A stretch of 32,079 bases of DNA. It comes from Lysobacterales bacterium (GTDB taxonomy: Bacteria; Pseudomonadota; Gammaproteobacteria; Xanthomonadales; Xanthomonadaceae). The DNA lies in assembly GCA_015655355.1 (NCBI GenBank), contig JAATFG010000011.1, positions 1 to 32,079 of the forward strand, in the 5' to 3' direction. Of the stretch, positions 23,017 to 32,079 are shown piece by piece (position 1 is the stretch's first letter; the number at the start of each line of letters is the position of its first letter). The notes beneath the pieces are model-generated. The model did not search any database. It was not told where the DNA came from and was given only the letters and a program-made list of their open reading frames with translations. The translations under genes were made by a program, and so were the position numbers.

Positions 23017-23323
23017 TTTCCTCCCGAAAATGCATCTTCGGCGTTGATGTCCGCTGGCATCACGATTGGCACGTCGTGGTCGCCTGCTTGTGGCCGTTGG
23101 CATCACGCTTGTCGTCGGTCTTGGTGCCTTTGGTGACGCCCATGCGCTTGAGACCATGCGGACCGAATTTCCGCGTAGGTTGCAGTACGCCGGCTTCGCG
23201 TGCCAATTCTTTCAAGTGCTGCATCGCTTGATGCAACGCGCAGCGTCGCAATGGTTGTCCGCCAATGCCGATCATCTCCGCCACATGCGTGCGATGAGAA
23301 GTCGCTCGAAATGTGATTTTCAT
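22989..23323 (-). pseudogene. Tyrosine integrase remnant (C-terminal end, frameshifted, no catalytic Tyr)
   Basis: The minus strand reads RKFGPHGLKRMGVTKGTK then DDKRDANGHK, the box-II region of phage-type tyrosine recombinases (F-G-x-H-x-L-K-R-x-G ... A-x-GHK), at about 23087-23175. In that frame it stops at 23060. One base over, the expected tail continues from 23081 as DHDVPIVMPADINAEDAF and ends with TAA at 22989. Only 5 nt separate GHK from DHDVP, where the family has roughly eight or nine residues including the nucleophile Tyr (YDHDVP-like). A small deletion therefore removed the active site and shifted the frame. The N-terminal half and core domain are absent. The ATG at 23323 is only the first Met of the leftover frame. 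The gene points toward tRNA-Lys, the usual island arrangement. Confidence 0.72.
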
Positions 23324-23327
23324 CACG
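23312..23327 (+). promoter_or_regulatory. CRP/Clp-type binding site
   Basis: TGTGA-TTTTCA-TCACG matches the CRP/Clp consensus TGTGA-N6-TCACA at nine of ten defined bases. It lies 99 nt upstream of the giant YD-repeat gene. Clp is the CRP homologue that controls surface and virulence genes in xanthomonads. No strong promoter hexamers are seen next to it. Confidence 0.5.
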
Positions 23328-23381
23328 AATGCAAGACTTCCTCCTAAACCGGTCCCTTCTTCCGGGGATTGAGTCCAAAAG

Positions 23382-23398
23382 CCCGGCAATTGGCCGGG
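23382..23398 (+). other. Hairpin upstream of the YD-repeat gene
   Basis: CCCGGC and GCCGGG form a 6-bp stem around AATTG, preceded by AAAAG and followed by only TT, 28 nt before the ATG. It may be a leader hairpin or a weak terminator of what lay upstream. Confidence 0.35.
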
Positions 23399-23426
23399 TT
23401 AGGACATCGCCGAGGGAGAGAAGGTC

Positions 23427-26400
23427 ATGGTGGCAGTGTTTACGGGCAATGGTCTGGGCTTGTTCAACTCGTCCTTGACCCAGTTGGGTGGAGCGCTGGG
23501 TGGCAGTGCGGGCTTGGGCCAAGGGGCGGACCGGCAGTACGTGAATCTGGCCACCGGCAACCTGCTGCTGCAGGGGCAGGACGAGTTCCTGACCTTCCGT
23601 GGCCTCGGCGTGGGCATGACGCGGACCTACAACAGCCTGGGTACGGCGAACGACGTCGGTGCCGACGGCTGGGTTACCGGTTTCGAGCGCAATGTCACGC
23701 TGCTCAGCGGTACCTTCAACACCAGCGGCAGCGTGATGCGCCGCTACACCGGTGATGGCGGGTATCAGGATTTCACCTGGGTCAGCGCGAACGCCTATCA
23801 GTCCACCACCGGCGATGGCGCCCACGACACGCTGACGTGGTCCGCGTCCACCTCGACCTGGACCTACGTGGAAGGCAGCACGCGCTACGAAGAGCAATAT
23901 GCCGACCATGCCGATGCCACGCTGCAAGGGCGGCTGACCCGGATCGTGAACCCGAGCAGCGACGGGACCACGCCTGTCGCATGGAATGTCGTCTACAACG
24001 GCAGCAACCAGATCACCGAGATCCGGGCCGACGATGGCACGACCTCCGGCGATGCCTTGTTGTTCACCTATGACGGCAGCGGGCGTGTGACCGGCGTTTC
24101 GACCCGGGAGAACGGCGCCACCAAGACGCAGGTGTTCTATACCTACGATACCCAAGGTCGCCTGTCCAGCGTGACCACGGACCTGACCCCGACGAATGCC
24201 GCCGACAACACCTGGAGTTCGACGGCATCGGCCAACGACGGCCATTTGTTCCGAACCACGTACGCCTACGATGGCAATACGCTGCGGGTGACTTCGGTCC
24301 AGCAGAGCGATGGCACCAAGGCCAGCTATACCTACGATGGCAACGGCCGGGTGAAGACGGTCACTCGCGGCGACACGAATGCCGACGATACCGATGGCGC
24401 CGGCGAAACCGTCACCTACGCCTATGGAACCAACAGCACCACGGTTACGGACAGCGTGGGTCGTGCCTGGACCTATGCTTTCGACGCCAACGACCAACTG
24501 ACGCAGGTGACCGGGCCGGCCGTATCCGGGCAATCGGGCGTCACCACCTATGCCTACGACGCCTCGGGCAATGTCACCCAGATCAAGACCGTAAGTGGTT
24601 CGACCGTCCTGTCCCGCCAGGATTACAAATACGACGCCAATGGCAACGTGACCGACGAATGGGATGCGTTGGGCAATGCGGTCAATCGAACCTACAGCGC
24701 CACCAACCAGTTGTTGACCGAGACCCGCTATGCCGTATCCGATGCCGACGGTCCGGGTACGGCTTCCGCTCCCGGCGGAGGACAGACGACCCATTACATC
24801 TACGATGCGCAGGACCGCGTTCGTTTCGTGGTGGATGCGGCAGGAGACGTCACCGAATTCACCTATGCGACCAGTGGCAATGGCATTGGCCAGCAAAGTG
24901 CCGTGCGGACTTATCTGGGCGCGGCCTACGGCGGCAACTGGACGTTGTCGGATCTGACTGCATGGGCCACCGGCGCGCAAAAAGCCAGCAGCACGCTGAG
25001 CGAATTCGGCTACGACGCGTGGGGACGGCTGTCGCAGCGCACCGACTACGCCACGGTCGATGCGAACGGTGCCGGGGTGCTGGACACGGCCACCGGCATT
25101 ACCCGCTACACCTACGATGCCCAAGGTCTCTTGCGCCAGCAGATCAGCGTGCTCGGCAGCGGCCGGACCCTGGCCGGATCGGCACCGTCCGGCAGCGCAG
25201 TGACCGATTACGCCTACGACGGCCTGGGGCGCTTGCTCGGCGTCACCAGCAGCGCTTCGGGGAGCACGATCACCGATGCGAATTCGACCCAGACCACGTA
25301 TGCCTACACCGATTCGGGGTCGAAGATCGTCACCACCACCGATGCCGGCGTCGTGCGGACCGAGGCCCGCAATGCGGCCGGTCGCGTGCTGTCCGTCAGC
25401 GAAGTGGGGAATGCAGGCGGCGGCACGCAAACCCGCACGACGACCAACGTTTACGACAGTGCCGGCGAGTTGCGGATCAGCCAGGATGCGTCCGGTGGCC
25501 GCAGCTACTATTTCTATGACGCCAGGGGCCGGCTGGAGGCGACGGTGGATGCGACCGGCGCCGTCGTCCAGTCCGTCTACGATGGCGATGACCGGGTCGT
25601 GCAGGCCCGTGCCTATTCCAATCGCGTCACCACCACGGCGTGGACCAGCCTCGGCGGCGTGCCTGCGAATTTCGCGGGGATCGGCGTCGTCGCCGATGAT
25701 GCGGCGGATCGGGTGACCGGCACGACCTACGATGCGGCGGGGCGCGTTGCCAGCGTCACCGATGGACTGGCCAGCAGCACGGATCGCACGATCACCACCT
25801 ACAGCTACAACGGCCTGGGCCAGTTGCTGGGTGCAAGCACGACCGATGCGGCCGGGACGGCGAGCACGGCGCGTGTCGAACGCTATTTCTACGACGCGAC
25901 GGGCCATCAGATCGCGACACTGGATGCCGCAGGCTATCTGACCGAATCCAGGTACGACCGGGCCGGCCGATTGGTCTCGCAGACGAGTTACGCCACGGCG
26001 ACCGCGACGGCGCAGCGCGCCAGCGGCACGTTGGATCAGCTCCGGCCGGCGACGAATGCGGCGGCGGACCAGAGCACGTATTTCTACTACAACGGCCGCA
26101 ATCAGCTGGTGGGCACGGTGGATGCCCAAGGTTATTTGACCGAGAACGTCATCGACGATGCGGGCAATACCCGTGCCGAGCGCCGGTACGCGACGGCGGT
26201 GACGGTCAATGCGGCCAGCGACACGCTGTCCAGCGTGCGCAGTCGCGCCGGCAGTTACCGCGAGTCCCGGATGGCCTACAACGGGCTGGGCCAGCTGACG
26301 ACCCAGACCAACCCGGAAGGCACGGTCACGGCGTACACCTACGATGAAGCCGGTCGTCTGGTGAAGACCGACACGGCGCAGGGCACTACCGAAGTACGGG

Positions 26401-29400
26401 AAAACAACGAGCGTTACAACGCCTTCGGCGAGTTGATCGGCGAATTGGATGGTGAAGGATCGACCCACCTGCAGGCGGGCATGACCGATGCCCAACTGGA
26501 TGCGGTGTATGCGCAGTATGGGGTTCGTCACGGCTACAACGTGCTGGGGCAGCGGATCGAAAGCACGGACGCGGCGGGGAACAAGACCTGGTACTTCTAC
26601 GATGGCGACGGCCGCATGACCTTCACGGTCAAGGGCCAGGCGGATGCTGCCGGGGTGGCCAATGCCGAAGGCGAGGTGACGGAAAACCGCTACGACGCCT
26701 TCGGCGACGTGGCTACCGCCATCACCTATACCGGCCGCATCAGCATTCCGACGCCGGGCGACCGCAACAGCCTGCAGGGCGCGATCGGTACCCTGTCATA
26801 CGACGCCGACACCGATGCGGTGCAGACTTTCGCCTACGACACGCGCGGCCTGTTGACCGGCACGGTAGGCATCCGTGGTTGGCAAACCAGCTACGTGCGC
26901 GATGCGTTCGGTCAGGTGACCGAACAGGATGCGCAGATCAGCGACGACACCACGATCCGCAGTACCTATGCCTACGACGCGCGCGGCCTGACGCTGGCCC
27001 GGACAGACGGCGCGGATGGTTCGACGCGTACCCAGGGCTGGAACTACGACGCGTTCGGTCGCGTGATCGGACAAACCGACGCCAAGGGCCAGACGATCAC
27101 CTACGGCTACGATCGCCTGGGGCAGTTGATCAGCACTTCCCAGACCGTCCAGGGGCAGGCCCAGGCCACGCACAGCACCTATGACGCCTATGGCCGGGTG
27201 TTGACCACGGTCGATGCCGACGGCCACACCACCAGCTACGCGTACAGCGATGCCAATCGCACGGCGACGGTCACCACGCCGGAGGGCGTGGTGATGACGA
27301 CCCAGCTCAACCGGCATGGCGAAACGTGGAAAGTCACGGACGGCGATGGCGCGACAGTCGAGTACAGCTACAACCTCGACGGACAACTGGTTCAGACCAA
27401 GGACGCCGAAGGCGGTATCCAGACGCAGTCCTACGATACGCGTGGGCTGCTGACCCGCACGCAGGATGCGACCGGGCATGTCGTCGAATACACCTACGAT
27501 GCGGTCGGTCGCGTGTTGACCCGTGTTGAAGACCCCGATGGATTGGCGCTTGCGACCCGTTACGCCTACGACGGCCAGGGGCGAACGGTCAGCGTCACCG
27601 ATCCGAAGGGCGTTGTCACCACGACGACCTACTCCTGCCAGAACCGTGCGGGCACGGTGACCCAGGACGCCAATGGCCTGGCCCTAGTGACCGAGTATTC
27701 GTGGGATGCCCTGGGCCAGGAACTGGACGTCACCCAGGCCAAGGGCAGCGATGCCGAGCGCAAGCTGCATTACACCTACGACAGCTTTGGGCGCCGCACC
27801 AGCGAGACGGTGGACCCCGATGGCCTGAACCTGACCACCCGCTACACCTACGATGCGAACGACAACGTCGTCGCGCGCACCGATGCGGCCGGAAACGTCA
27901 CCCGGTACGCGTACGACGAGGCCAACCAACGGGTGTTCGTCGTCGATGCCGCCGGAGACGTTACCCGCAACTGGTACGACGCCGACGGGCAGGTGATTGC
28001 GACCCGTGCTTATTCGCAGCCCATCAGTCTGACCAGTTTGCCGGTGTCGGCATCACTCAGCGCGATCCAGGGCCTCGTGGTCGCCAACGACGGCAGCGAT
28101 CATCAGGGCTACACGATTTACGATGCTGACGGGAACATCCGTTATGCCATGCAGGCAGACAGCGCCACGACGCTTGCCGTGCAGGAATACCGTTACGACG
28201 CCGATGGCCATGTCGTGGAAACGATCGCCTATGGCGTCGACATCCCGGCATCGACGGCCAAGACCGTTGCCGCCGTGGCCAGTGCGCTGGGCAGTGCAGG
28301 TGGCACTGCGGACGACAAGCAGCGCGTCACCCGCAATGTCCATGATGCGGACGGTCGACTGCGCTTCGTCGTGGACGACACGGGCAGCGTGACCGAGCAG
28401 CGCTATGACGCGCAGGGGCGCGTGGTGGAAACGCGCAGCTATGCGCAGGCATTGCCGAGCGGCACGGCGATGACCGAAACCGCCGTGGCGGCGGCGCTCG
28501 CCAGCCAGACCGGCGACAACGTGCGCTCGACCAGGACCGCGTACGACAACGTCGGCCGCGTCGTGCAGGTGACGGACGCGGCGGGCAAGACGGAAAGCTA
28601 TGCCTACGATGCGCAAGGCAACCGCATCGGTTACACCGACAAGCTCGGGCAGCAATGGACCTATGCCTACGATGCGGCCGGACGCATGGTGGCGGAAACC
28701 AGTCCATCGGTACAGGTCGCCAGCGTGGATGCCGCCGGCAACGTCACCACCGCCACGCGCGCGATCGTGACCCGGATCGGCTACGACGCCCTCGGCAACG
28801 TGATCAGCCGTACCGAGGACGCGGATTCCTCGCAGGCGCGGACCACGCTGTATGCCTACGACAGCGCAGGCCACCAGATCCGGACCACCTTCCCGGATGC
28901 CTACGCGATCAATGCGTCGACCGGAACATTGGTCGCGACCAACAGTACGCCGACGATCGACGTCACGTACGACGCATTGGGCCAGGCGGTGGTGCAGAAG
29001 GACGCCAACGACAATTACAGCTACAAGGTGTACGACACCGCTGGCCGGCTGGCGTACGACATCGATCAGGAGGGCTATGCCACCAGTTACGGTTACGACG
29101 CCTTCGGCAACCAGACCCGGTTGACGCGTTATGCGACCAGGCTCAACACGGCTGCGTTGCCGGGGTGGAGCGCCGGCCAGGCCCTGACCCAGGCGCAAGT
29201 CGCTTCGGCGCTGGTTCCGAATGCGGCGGCGGATCGCACGCTGACCACGGCCTACGACGCGCTGGGACGGAAAACCAGCGTCACCCAGTCGGCGCTGGCC
29301 TACTACAAGGACGATGGAACTTCGGCCAACGGCAGCCCGGTCACGCGTTACGCCTATGACCGGTTCGGCCAGTTGTTCGAGGAGTCCGTGCTGCTGCAGG

Positions 29401-32079
29401 GAACCGCCGGGCAGTCGGATGCCGTCTGGGCCAACACCTGGCACTACTACGACGCGGTGGGACGCGAAGTGTTCACCGTGGACGCCGACGGCTATGCCAC
29501 CGGCAACGTCTACGATGCCATGGGCGAGTTGGTCAGGCAGACCGAATACGCGCGCGCGTTGGCGGCGAATGCCGTGGGCACGAGCACGCCACCGGCAGCG
29601 CCCCAGGCGGGCGACGCCGATACCGGCTACGACCGGGTTTCGAGCTGGACCTATGACGCGCTGGGCAGGAAGACCAGCGAAACCGTTTCCCGCCATTACC
29701 AACTGTCCAATGGCACCCCAGAGACCGAAAATGCGGTCACCCAGCTCGAATACGACGCCGCAGGGCAGGTGATTTCGACGACGACGGATGCCGGCAAGAC
29801 GTTTACCCGGTATGACGCGCTGGGACACGTGATCAGCGTGCAGGAGCCGACGCGCAAGGTATTGACGGCCTCGGCCGACAACAGCCTGCAGGTTTCGACC
29901 CAGGTCGATCTGACCCCCGGCACGAGCTTGTATGAGGATGCATCGCCGTACACCACGATGAGCTACGACGCGTTCGGCAACGTGGTGCAGACCCGTCGTT
30001 ACGCCAATGGATTGAAGCCGGGGCAGAGCGCCCCGGTGGCGGACAATGCGCGCGACCAGATCGAGACCGTGCTGTACGACCATCAGGGTCGTGCCGTCAT
30101 GACCAAGGATTCGACCGGGAGCAAGCGGTATACCGCGTACGACAACACCGATCATGTCCTGGGAACGTGGTACACGCTCAGCGGCAGCGACGCGAGCCGC
30201 AACGCGACCATCCGCGACACCTACACCTACGACAAGGTCGGCCAGCAATTGAGCACCGTGCAGGTGCGCGCGACGACCGTCGGCACGACCACCGAGACGT
30301 CAGAAGCGGTGACCTACAACGCCTTCGGCGAAATCACCCTGAAAACCTACGCGGGCTTGAGCGGAACGCTGAACTACGGCTATGACGCGGCGGGCCACCT
30401 GGTTTCGTCCAACGAGGGCGGGGCCACCAAGAGTTTCGGCTACAACCTGGCCGGCTATCAGGTGCGTGAATCGCACATGGCTTATCTGCAGGACGGCCAG
30501 GATGTCGCGGCCGTCACCCAAACGCAGACCGACAAGCTCGGCCGCGTGCTTGCGGTCAGTTCGCCGTCCGCCGCAGGTGGATCCAGCACCGTGCAACAGA
30601 CCCTGGATCGATGGGGCAACGTGATCGAGGTCATCGACCCGCGCGGTTACCAGACCGACTATCGCTACAACGAATTCAACCAGGTTGTCAGGGAAGAACA
30701 GCCGTGGGTGGAAGTGATGGACGAGCATGGCCAGGCATCGTTGGCGCGGCCGGTCAACCAGTGGTTCTACGATGCGATGGGGAACCTGGTCGGCACCGAG
30801 GATGCCAACGGCAACATCCGCGCCAACGAGTTCGACGCCTCGGGCCAGTTGACCAAGTCGATCGACGCGCTTGGCAACGTGACGCTCTATGCCTATGACG
30901 CGATGGGCAACCAGCGCATGGTGCAGAACGCGCTCGGCTACCTGACGTTCAAGGAATACGATCGCGAAGGCCGCATCGTCGCCACCGGCGATTATCTGGC
31001 GAATGGCACGGGCCGGACCAAGACGGCGCTGCAGCAGTACGTCCTCGACGAGAACGGTGATCGCCTGAGCGTCACCGACGTGCAGAAATTCAAGTCGCTG
31101 TACGACTACGACGGCAACGGGCAGATGATCCGCAGCCAGACGGCGACGGGCGTGGCCATGAATTACGCCTACGACGTACAGGCCAAGAAGACCCTGGAGC
31201 AGTATCCGCGGGTCACCGACATGAGCTACACGCCGCCATTTGCGGGCGGTGGCCCATTGACGCCGAATGAGCAGATCCCATGGCAGGACGACGGCAACCG
31301 TGTCGACCATGATGGCGAGACGGCCCGGGTCGACCAAAACACCTGGGCCTACGATGCGTATGGCCGGCTGATCGACCATGACAACCTGAGCGCACAGGAC
31401 AGCGACTATGGCTACGACAGTGCGTCGGGGCAACTGGTCAGCGAGTCGGACTACGGAACCACCTATCGTTACGATCCGGAAACCACGAGTGTCGTGGCGA
31501 CGGACAATCCGGTCGGGAAGACCTACACCTACTACGCCAATGGCCTGGTGAAGTCGGTCACCCAGAGCGATGGCACGCAATACCTCTACGAATACGATGC
31601 GGCCGGCAACAAGACCCGCGAAGAATCCAGCACCACCGATGGCGATGGGCATCTGGTCCATACCGTCACCCAGACCACGTACGACAGCCACGGCCGGATC
31701 AAGGAAGTCATCCAGGACGACCTGTCCGACACCACTCCGAAGCGGATCTTCGACGTCACCTACGATTACGACGCGGTCGGCAACCGTCGTCACGTCGATG
31801 CGAAGTCGGGCTACGGCGTCAATGTCGATGCGGTGCCCGACACGGCGATCACCTTCACCGGGGACCAGGGCAAGGCGGTGTCGTGGACCGTGCCGAGCGG
31901 AGTGTTCAGCAACGCCAACGGCGGCGGCCTGACCTACGCGCTGCAGGTGCTGGAACCGGCCTATACCACGACCGATCCGGACGCATTGGCGACAACGCAA
32001 GTAGCCAGTATGTCGCTCGACGGCACCGACGGCATGATGCAGCCGGATGCACCGCCAGGGGGCACGATCACCGTGCCGG
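23427..32079 (+). CDS. Giant YD/RHS-repeat protein, 3' truncated by window end
   Basis: The frame runs without a stop from ATG 23427 (GGAG Shine-Dalgarno at 23414-23417) to the window edge, at least 2,884 codons. Residues about 1-75 (MVAVFTGNGLGLFNSSL, ATGNLLLQGQDEFLTFRGLG, TRTYNSLG) form the head typical of large YD proteins; no clear signal peptide is seen. From about residue 205 on, dozens of YD units (YTYDANGRV, YAYDAAGRMV, YGYDRLGQL) should build a hollow beta-cocoon, as in RHS and Tc toxins. Near 31835 the repeats give way to DTAITFTGDQGKAVSWTVP...GGGLTYALQ, like a cadherin/putative-Ig domain, so more domains lie beyond. My reading finds one Cys in the whole segment. The class includes secreted or surface toxins, adhesins and wall-associated proteins; the C-terminal effector, if any, is outside the window. 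Confidence 0.9.
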   Translation, partial: MVAVFTGNGLGLFNSSLTQLGGALGGSAGLGQGADRQYVNLATGNLLLQGQDEFLTFRGLGVGMTRTYNSLGTANDVGADGWVTGFERNVTLLSGTFNTSGSVMRRYTGDGGYQDFTWVSANAYQSTTGDGAHDTLTWSASTSTWTYVEGSTRYEEQYADHADATLQGRLTRIVNPSSDGTTPVAWNVVYNGSNQITEIRADDGTTSGDALLFTYDGSGRVTGVSTRENGATKTQVFYTYDTQGRLSSVTTDLTPTNAADNTWSSTASANDGHLFRTTYAYDGNTLRVTSVQQSDGTKASYTYDGNGRVKTVTRGDTNADDTDGAGETVTYAYGTNSTTVTDSVGRAWTYAFDANDQLTQVTGPAVSGQSGVTTYAYDASGNVTQIKTVSGSTVLSRQDYKYDANGNVTDEWDALGNAVNRTYSATNQLLTETRYAVSDADGPGTASAPGGGQTTHYIYDAQDRVRFVVDAAGDVTEFTYATSGNGIGQQSAVRTYLGAAYGGNWTLSDLTAWATGAQKASSTLSEFGYDAWGRLSQRTDYATVDANGAGVLDTATGITRYTYDAQGLLRQQISVLGSGRTLAGSAPSGSAVTDYAYDGLGRLLGVTSSASGSTITDANSTQTTYAYTDSGSKIVTTTDAGVVRTEARNAAGRVLSVSEVGNAGGGTQTRTTTNVYDSAGELRISQDASGGRSYYFYDARGRLEATVDATGAVVQSVYDGDDRVVQARAYSNRVTTTAWTSLGGVPANFAGIGVVADDAADRVTGTTYDAAGRVASVTDGLASSTDRTITTYSYNGLGQLLGASTTDAAGTASTARVERYFYDATGHQIATLDAAGYLTESRYDRAGRLVSQTSYATATATAQRASGTLDQLRPATNAAADQSTYFYYNGRNQLVGTVDAQGYLTENVIDDAGNTRAERRYATAVTVNAASDTLSSVRSRAGSYRESRMAYNGLGQLTTQTNPEGTVTAYTYDEAGRLVKTDTAQGTTEVRENNERYNAFGELIGELDGEGSTHLQAGMTDAQLDAVYAQYGVRHGYNVLGQRIESTDAAGNKTWYFYDGDGRMTFTVKGQADAAGVANAEGEVTENRYDAFGDVATAITYTGRISIPTPGDRNSLQGAIGTLSYDADTDAVQTFAYDTRGLLTGTVGIRGWQTSYVRDAFGQVTEQDAQISDDTTIRSTYAYDARGLTLARTDGADGSTRTQGWNYDAFGRVIGQTDAKGQTITYGYDRLGQLISTSQTVQGQAQATHSTYDAYGRVLTTVDADGHTTSYAYSDANRTATVTTPEGVVMTTQLNRHGETWKVTDGDGATVEYSYNLDGQLVQTKDAEGGIQTQSYDTRGLLTRTQDATGHVVEYTYDAVGRVLTRVEDPDGLALATRYAYDGQGRTVSVTDPKGVVTTTTYSCQNRAGTVTQDANGLALVTEYSWDALGQELDVTQAKGSDAERKLHYTYDSFGRRTSETVDPDGLNLTTRYTYDANDNVVARTDAAGNVTRYAYDEANQRVFVVDAAGDVTRNWYDADGQVIATRAYSQPISLTSLPVSASLSAIQGLVVANDGSDHQGYTIYDADGNIRYAMQADSATTLAVQEYRYDADGHVVETIAYGVDIPASTAKTVAAVASALGSAGGTADDKQRVTRNVHDADGRLRFVVDDTGSVTEQRYDAQGRVVETRSYAQALPSGTAMTETAVAAALASQTGDNVRSTRTAYDNVGRVVQVTDAAGKTESYAYDAQGNRIGYTDKLGQQWTYAYDAAGRMVAETSPSVQVASVDAAGNVTTATRAIVTRIGYDALGNVISRTEDADSSQARTTLYAYDSAGHQIRTTFPDAYAINASTGTLVATNSTPTIDVTYDALGQAVVQKDANDNYSYKVYDTAGRLAYDIDQEGYATSYGYDAFGNQTRLTRYATRLNTAALPGWSAGQALTQAQVASALVPNAAADRTLTTAYDALGRKTSVTQSALAYYKDDGTSANGSPVTRYAYDRFGQLFEESVLLQGTAGQSDAVWANTWHYYDAVGREVFTVDADGYATGNVYDAMGELVRQTEYARALAANAVGTSTPPAAPQAGDADTGYDRVSSWTYDALGRKTSETVSRHYQLSNGTPETENAVTQLEYDAAGQVISTTTDAGKTFTRYDALGHVISVQEPTRKVLTASADNSLQVSTQVDLTPGTSLYEDASPYTTMSYDAFGNVVQTRRYANGLKPGQSAPVADNARDQIETVLYDHQGRAVMTKDSTGSKRYTAYDNTDHVLGTWYTLSGSDASRNATIRDTYTYDKVGQQLSTVQVRATTVGTTTETSEAVTYNAFGEITLKTYAGLSGTLNYGYDAAGHLVSSNEGGATKSFGYNLAGYQVRESHMAYLQDGQDVAAVTQTQTDKLGRVLAVSSPSAAGGSSTVQQTLDRWGNVIEVIDPRGYQTDYRYNEFNQVVREEQPWVEVMDEHGQASLARPVNQWFYDAMGNLVGTEDANGNIRANEFDASGQLTKSIDALGNVTLYAYDAMGNQRMVQNALGYLTFKEYDREGRIVATGDYLANGTGRTKTALQQYVLDENGDRLSVTDVQKFKSLYDYDGNGQMIRSQTATGVAMNYAYDVQAKKTLEQYPRVTDMSYTPPFAGGGPLTPNEQIPWQDDGNRVDHDGETARVDQNTWAYDAYGRLIDHDNLSAQDSDYGYDSASGQLVSESDYGTTYRYDPETTSVVATDNPVGKTYTYYANGLVKSVTQSDGTQYLYEYDAAGNKTREESSTTDGDGHLVHTVTQTTYDSHGRIKEVIQDDLSDTTPKRIFDVTYDYDAVGNRRHVDAKSGYGVNVDAVPDTAITFTGDQGKAVSWTVPSGVFSNANGGGLTYALQVLEPAYTTTDPDALATTQVASMSLDGTDGMMQPDAPPGGTITVP
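24060..31800 (+). repeat. YD-repeat coding array with interspersed longer modules
   Basis: The DNA repeats variants of TACGATGCG/TACGACGCC, coding Y-D-A, roughly every 60-130 nt. A second, longer module recurs: (R/T/S)-x-Y-A followed by 15-40 divergent residues and then a new YD unit. Examples are near 25040, 25609, 25984, 26185, 28009, 28437, 29129, 29550 and 30000. Units are diverged, so recent tandem duplication is not evident. Confidence 0.8.

Noticed and set aside
23066-23347. Plus-strand ORF from TTG with a signal-peptide-like start
   Set aside because: It is opposite the integrase signature, has no Shine-Dalgarno, and its hydrophobic start is the complement of integrase codons.
23103-32000. 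Long minus-strand open frames (1,142, 731 and 566 codons) opposite the YD gene
   Set aside because: They mirror the repeated Y-D-A codons of the real gene and give Val/Gly/Ile-rich repeats. Only the last part of the first one, below about 23323, is meaningful, as integrase remnant.
23427-32079. YD gene split or frameshifted
   Set aside because: The same frame reads correctly at the start, at several internal YD units and near 31563, with no stop seen, so one continuous gene is supported.

Overview
The window is high-GC DNA that reads as a gammaproteobacterium of the Xanthomonadaceae/Lysobacteraceae (Lysobacter, Luteimonas, Thermomonas, Stenotrophomonas or Xanthomonas-like). The pointers are GC-biased third codon positions, a creBCD locus, a phoB-phoR-ppk-ppx cluster, an NAD-type isocitrate dehydrogenase, an S8-type autotransporter and a giant YD-repeat protein. 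No 16S sequence is present, so the genus is inference.

Layout. 1-2949: 3' part of an autotransporter whose subtilisin-like passenger has lost every catalytic residue. 3005-3862 (-): rlmJ, divergent from creB. 3909-9326 (+): creB, creC, creD, a 137-residue unknown protein, a GNAT acetyltransferase and a carbon-nitrogen hydrolase, mostly with overlapping start and stop codons. 9376-11050 (-): a GT4 glycosyltransferase and a PAP2 phosphatase. 11141-16922 (-): phoB-phoR-ppk-ppx behind a Pho box, joining phosphate sensing to polyphosphate synthesis and breakdown. 16998-18668 (-): the periplasmic M48 protease BepA. 18859-19535 (+): glutaredoxin coupled to an AhpD-like protein. 19550-21106 (+): a promoter, a structured leader with a possible upstream peptide, and mgtE. 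21280-22287 (+): NAD-isocitrate dehydrogenase. 22375-22974 (+): tRNA-Pro, -Arg, -His and -Lys.

Immediately after tRNA-Lys lies the broken 3' end of a phage-type tyrosine integrase, pointing toward the tRNA. Its frame is disrupted and the segment that should carry the catalytic tyrosine is missing. It marks an old integration site. It is followed by one uninterrupted reading frame of at least 2,884 codons (23427 to the window end) for a YD/RHS-repeat protein, with a CRP/Clp-type site upstream.

The strongest leads are the catalytically dead S8 autotransporter, the mgtE leader (promoter, 5' hairpin, 18-codon ORF, and a hairpin occluding the mgtE start with an alternative pairing partner), and the integrase scar next to the giant YD gene. 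Further leads are 11-bp direct repeats upstream of creD as a candidate CreB operator, and a recurring TAnnnT-N6/7-ATG layout suggesting leaderless transcripts.
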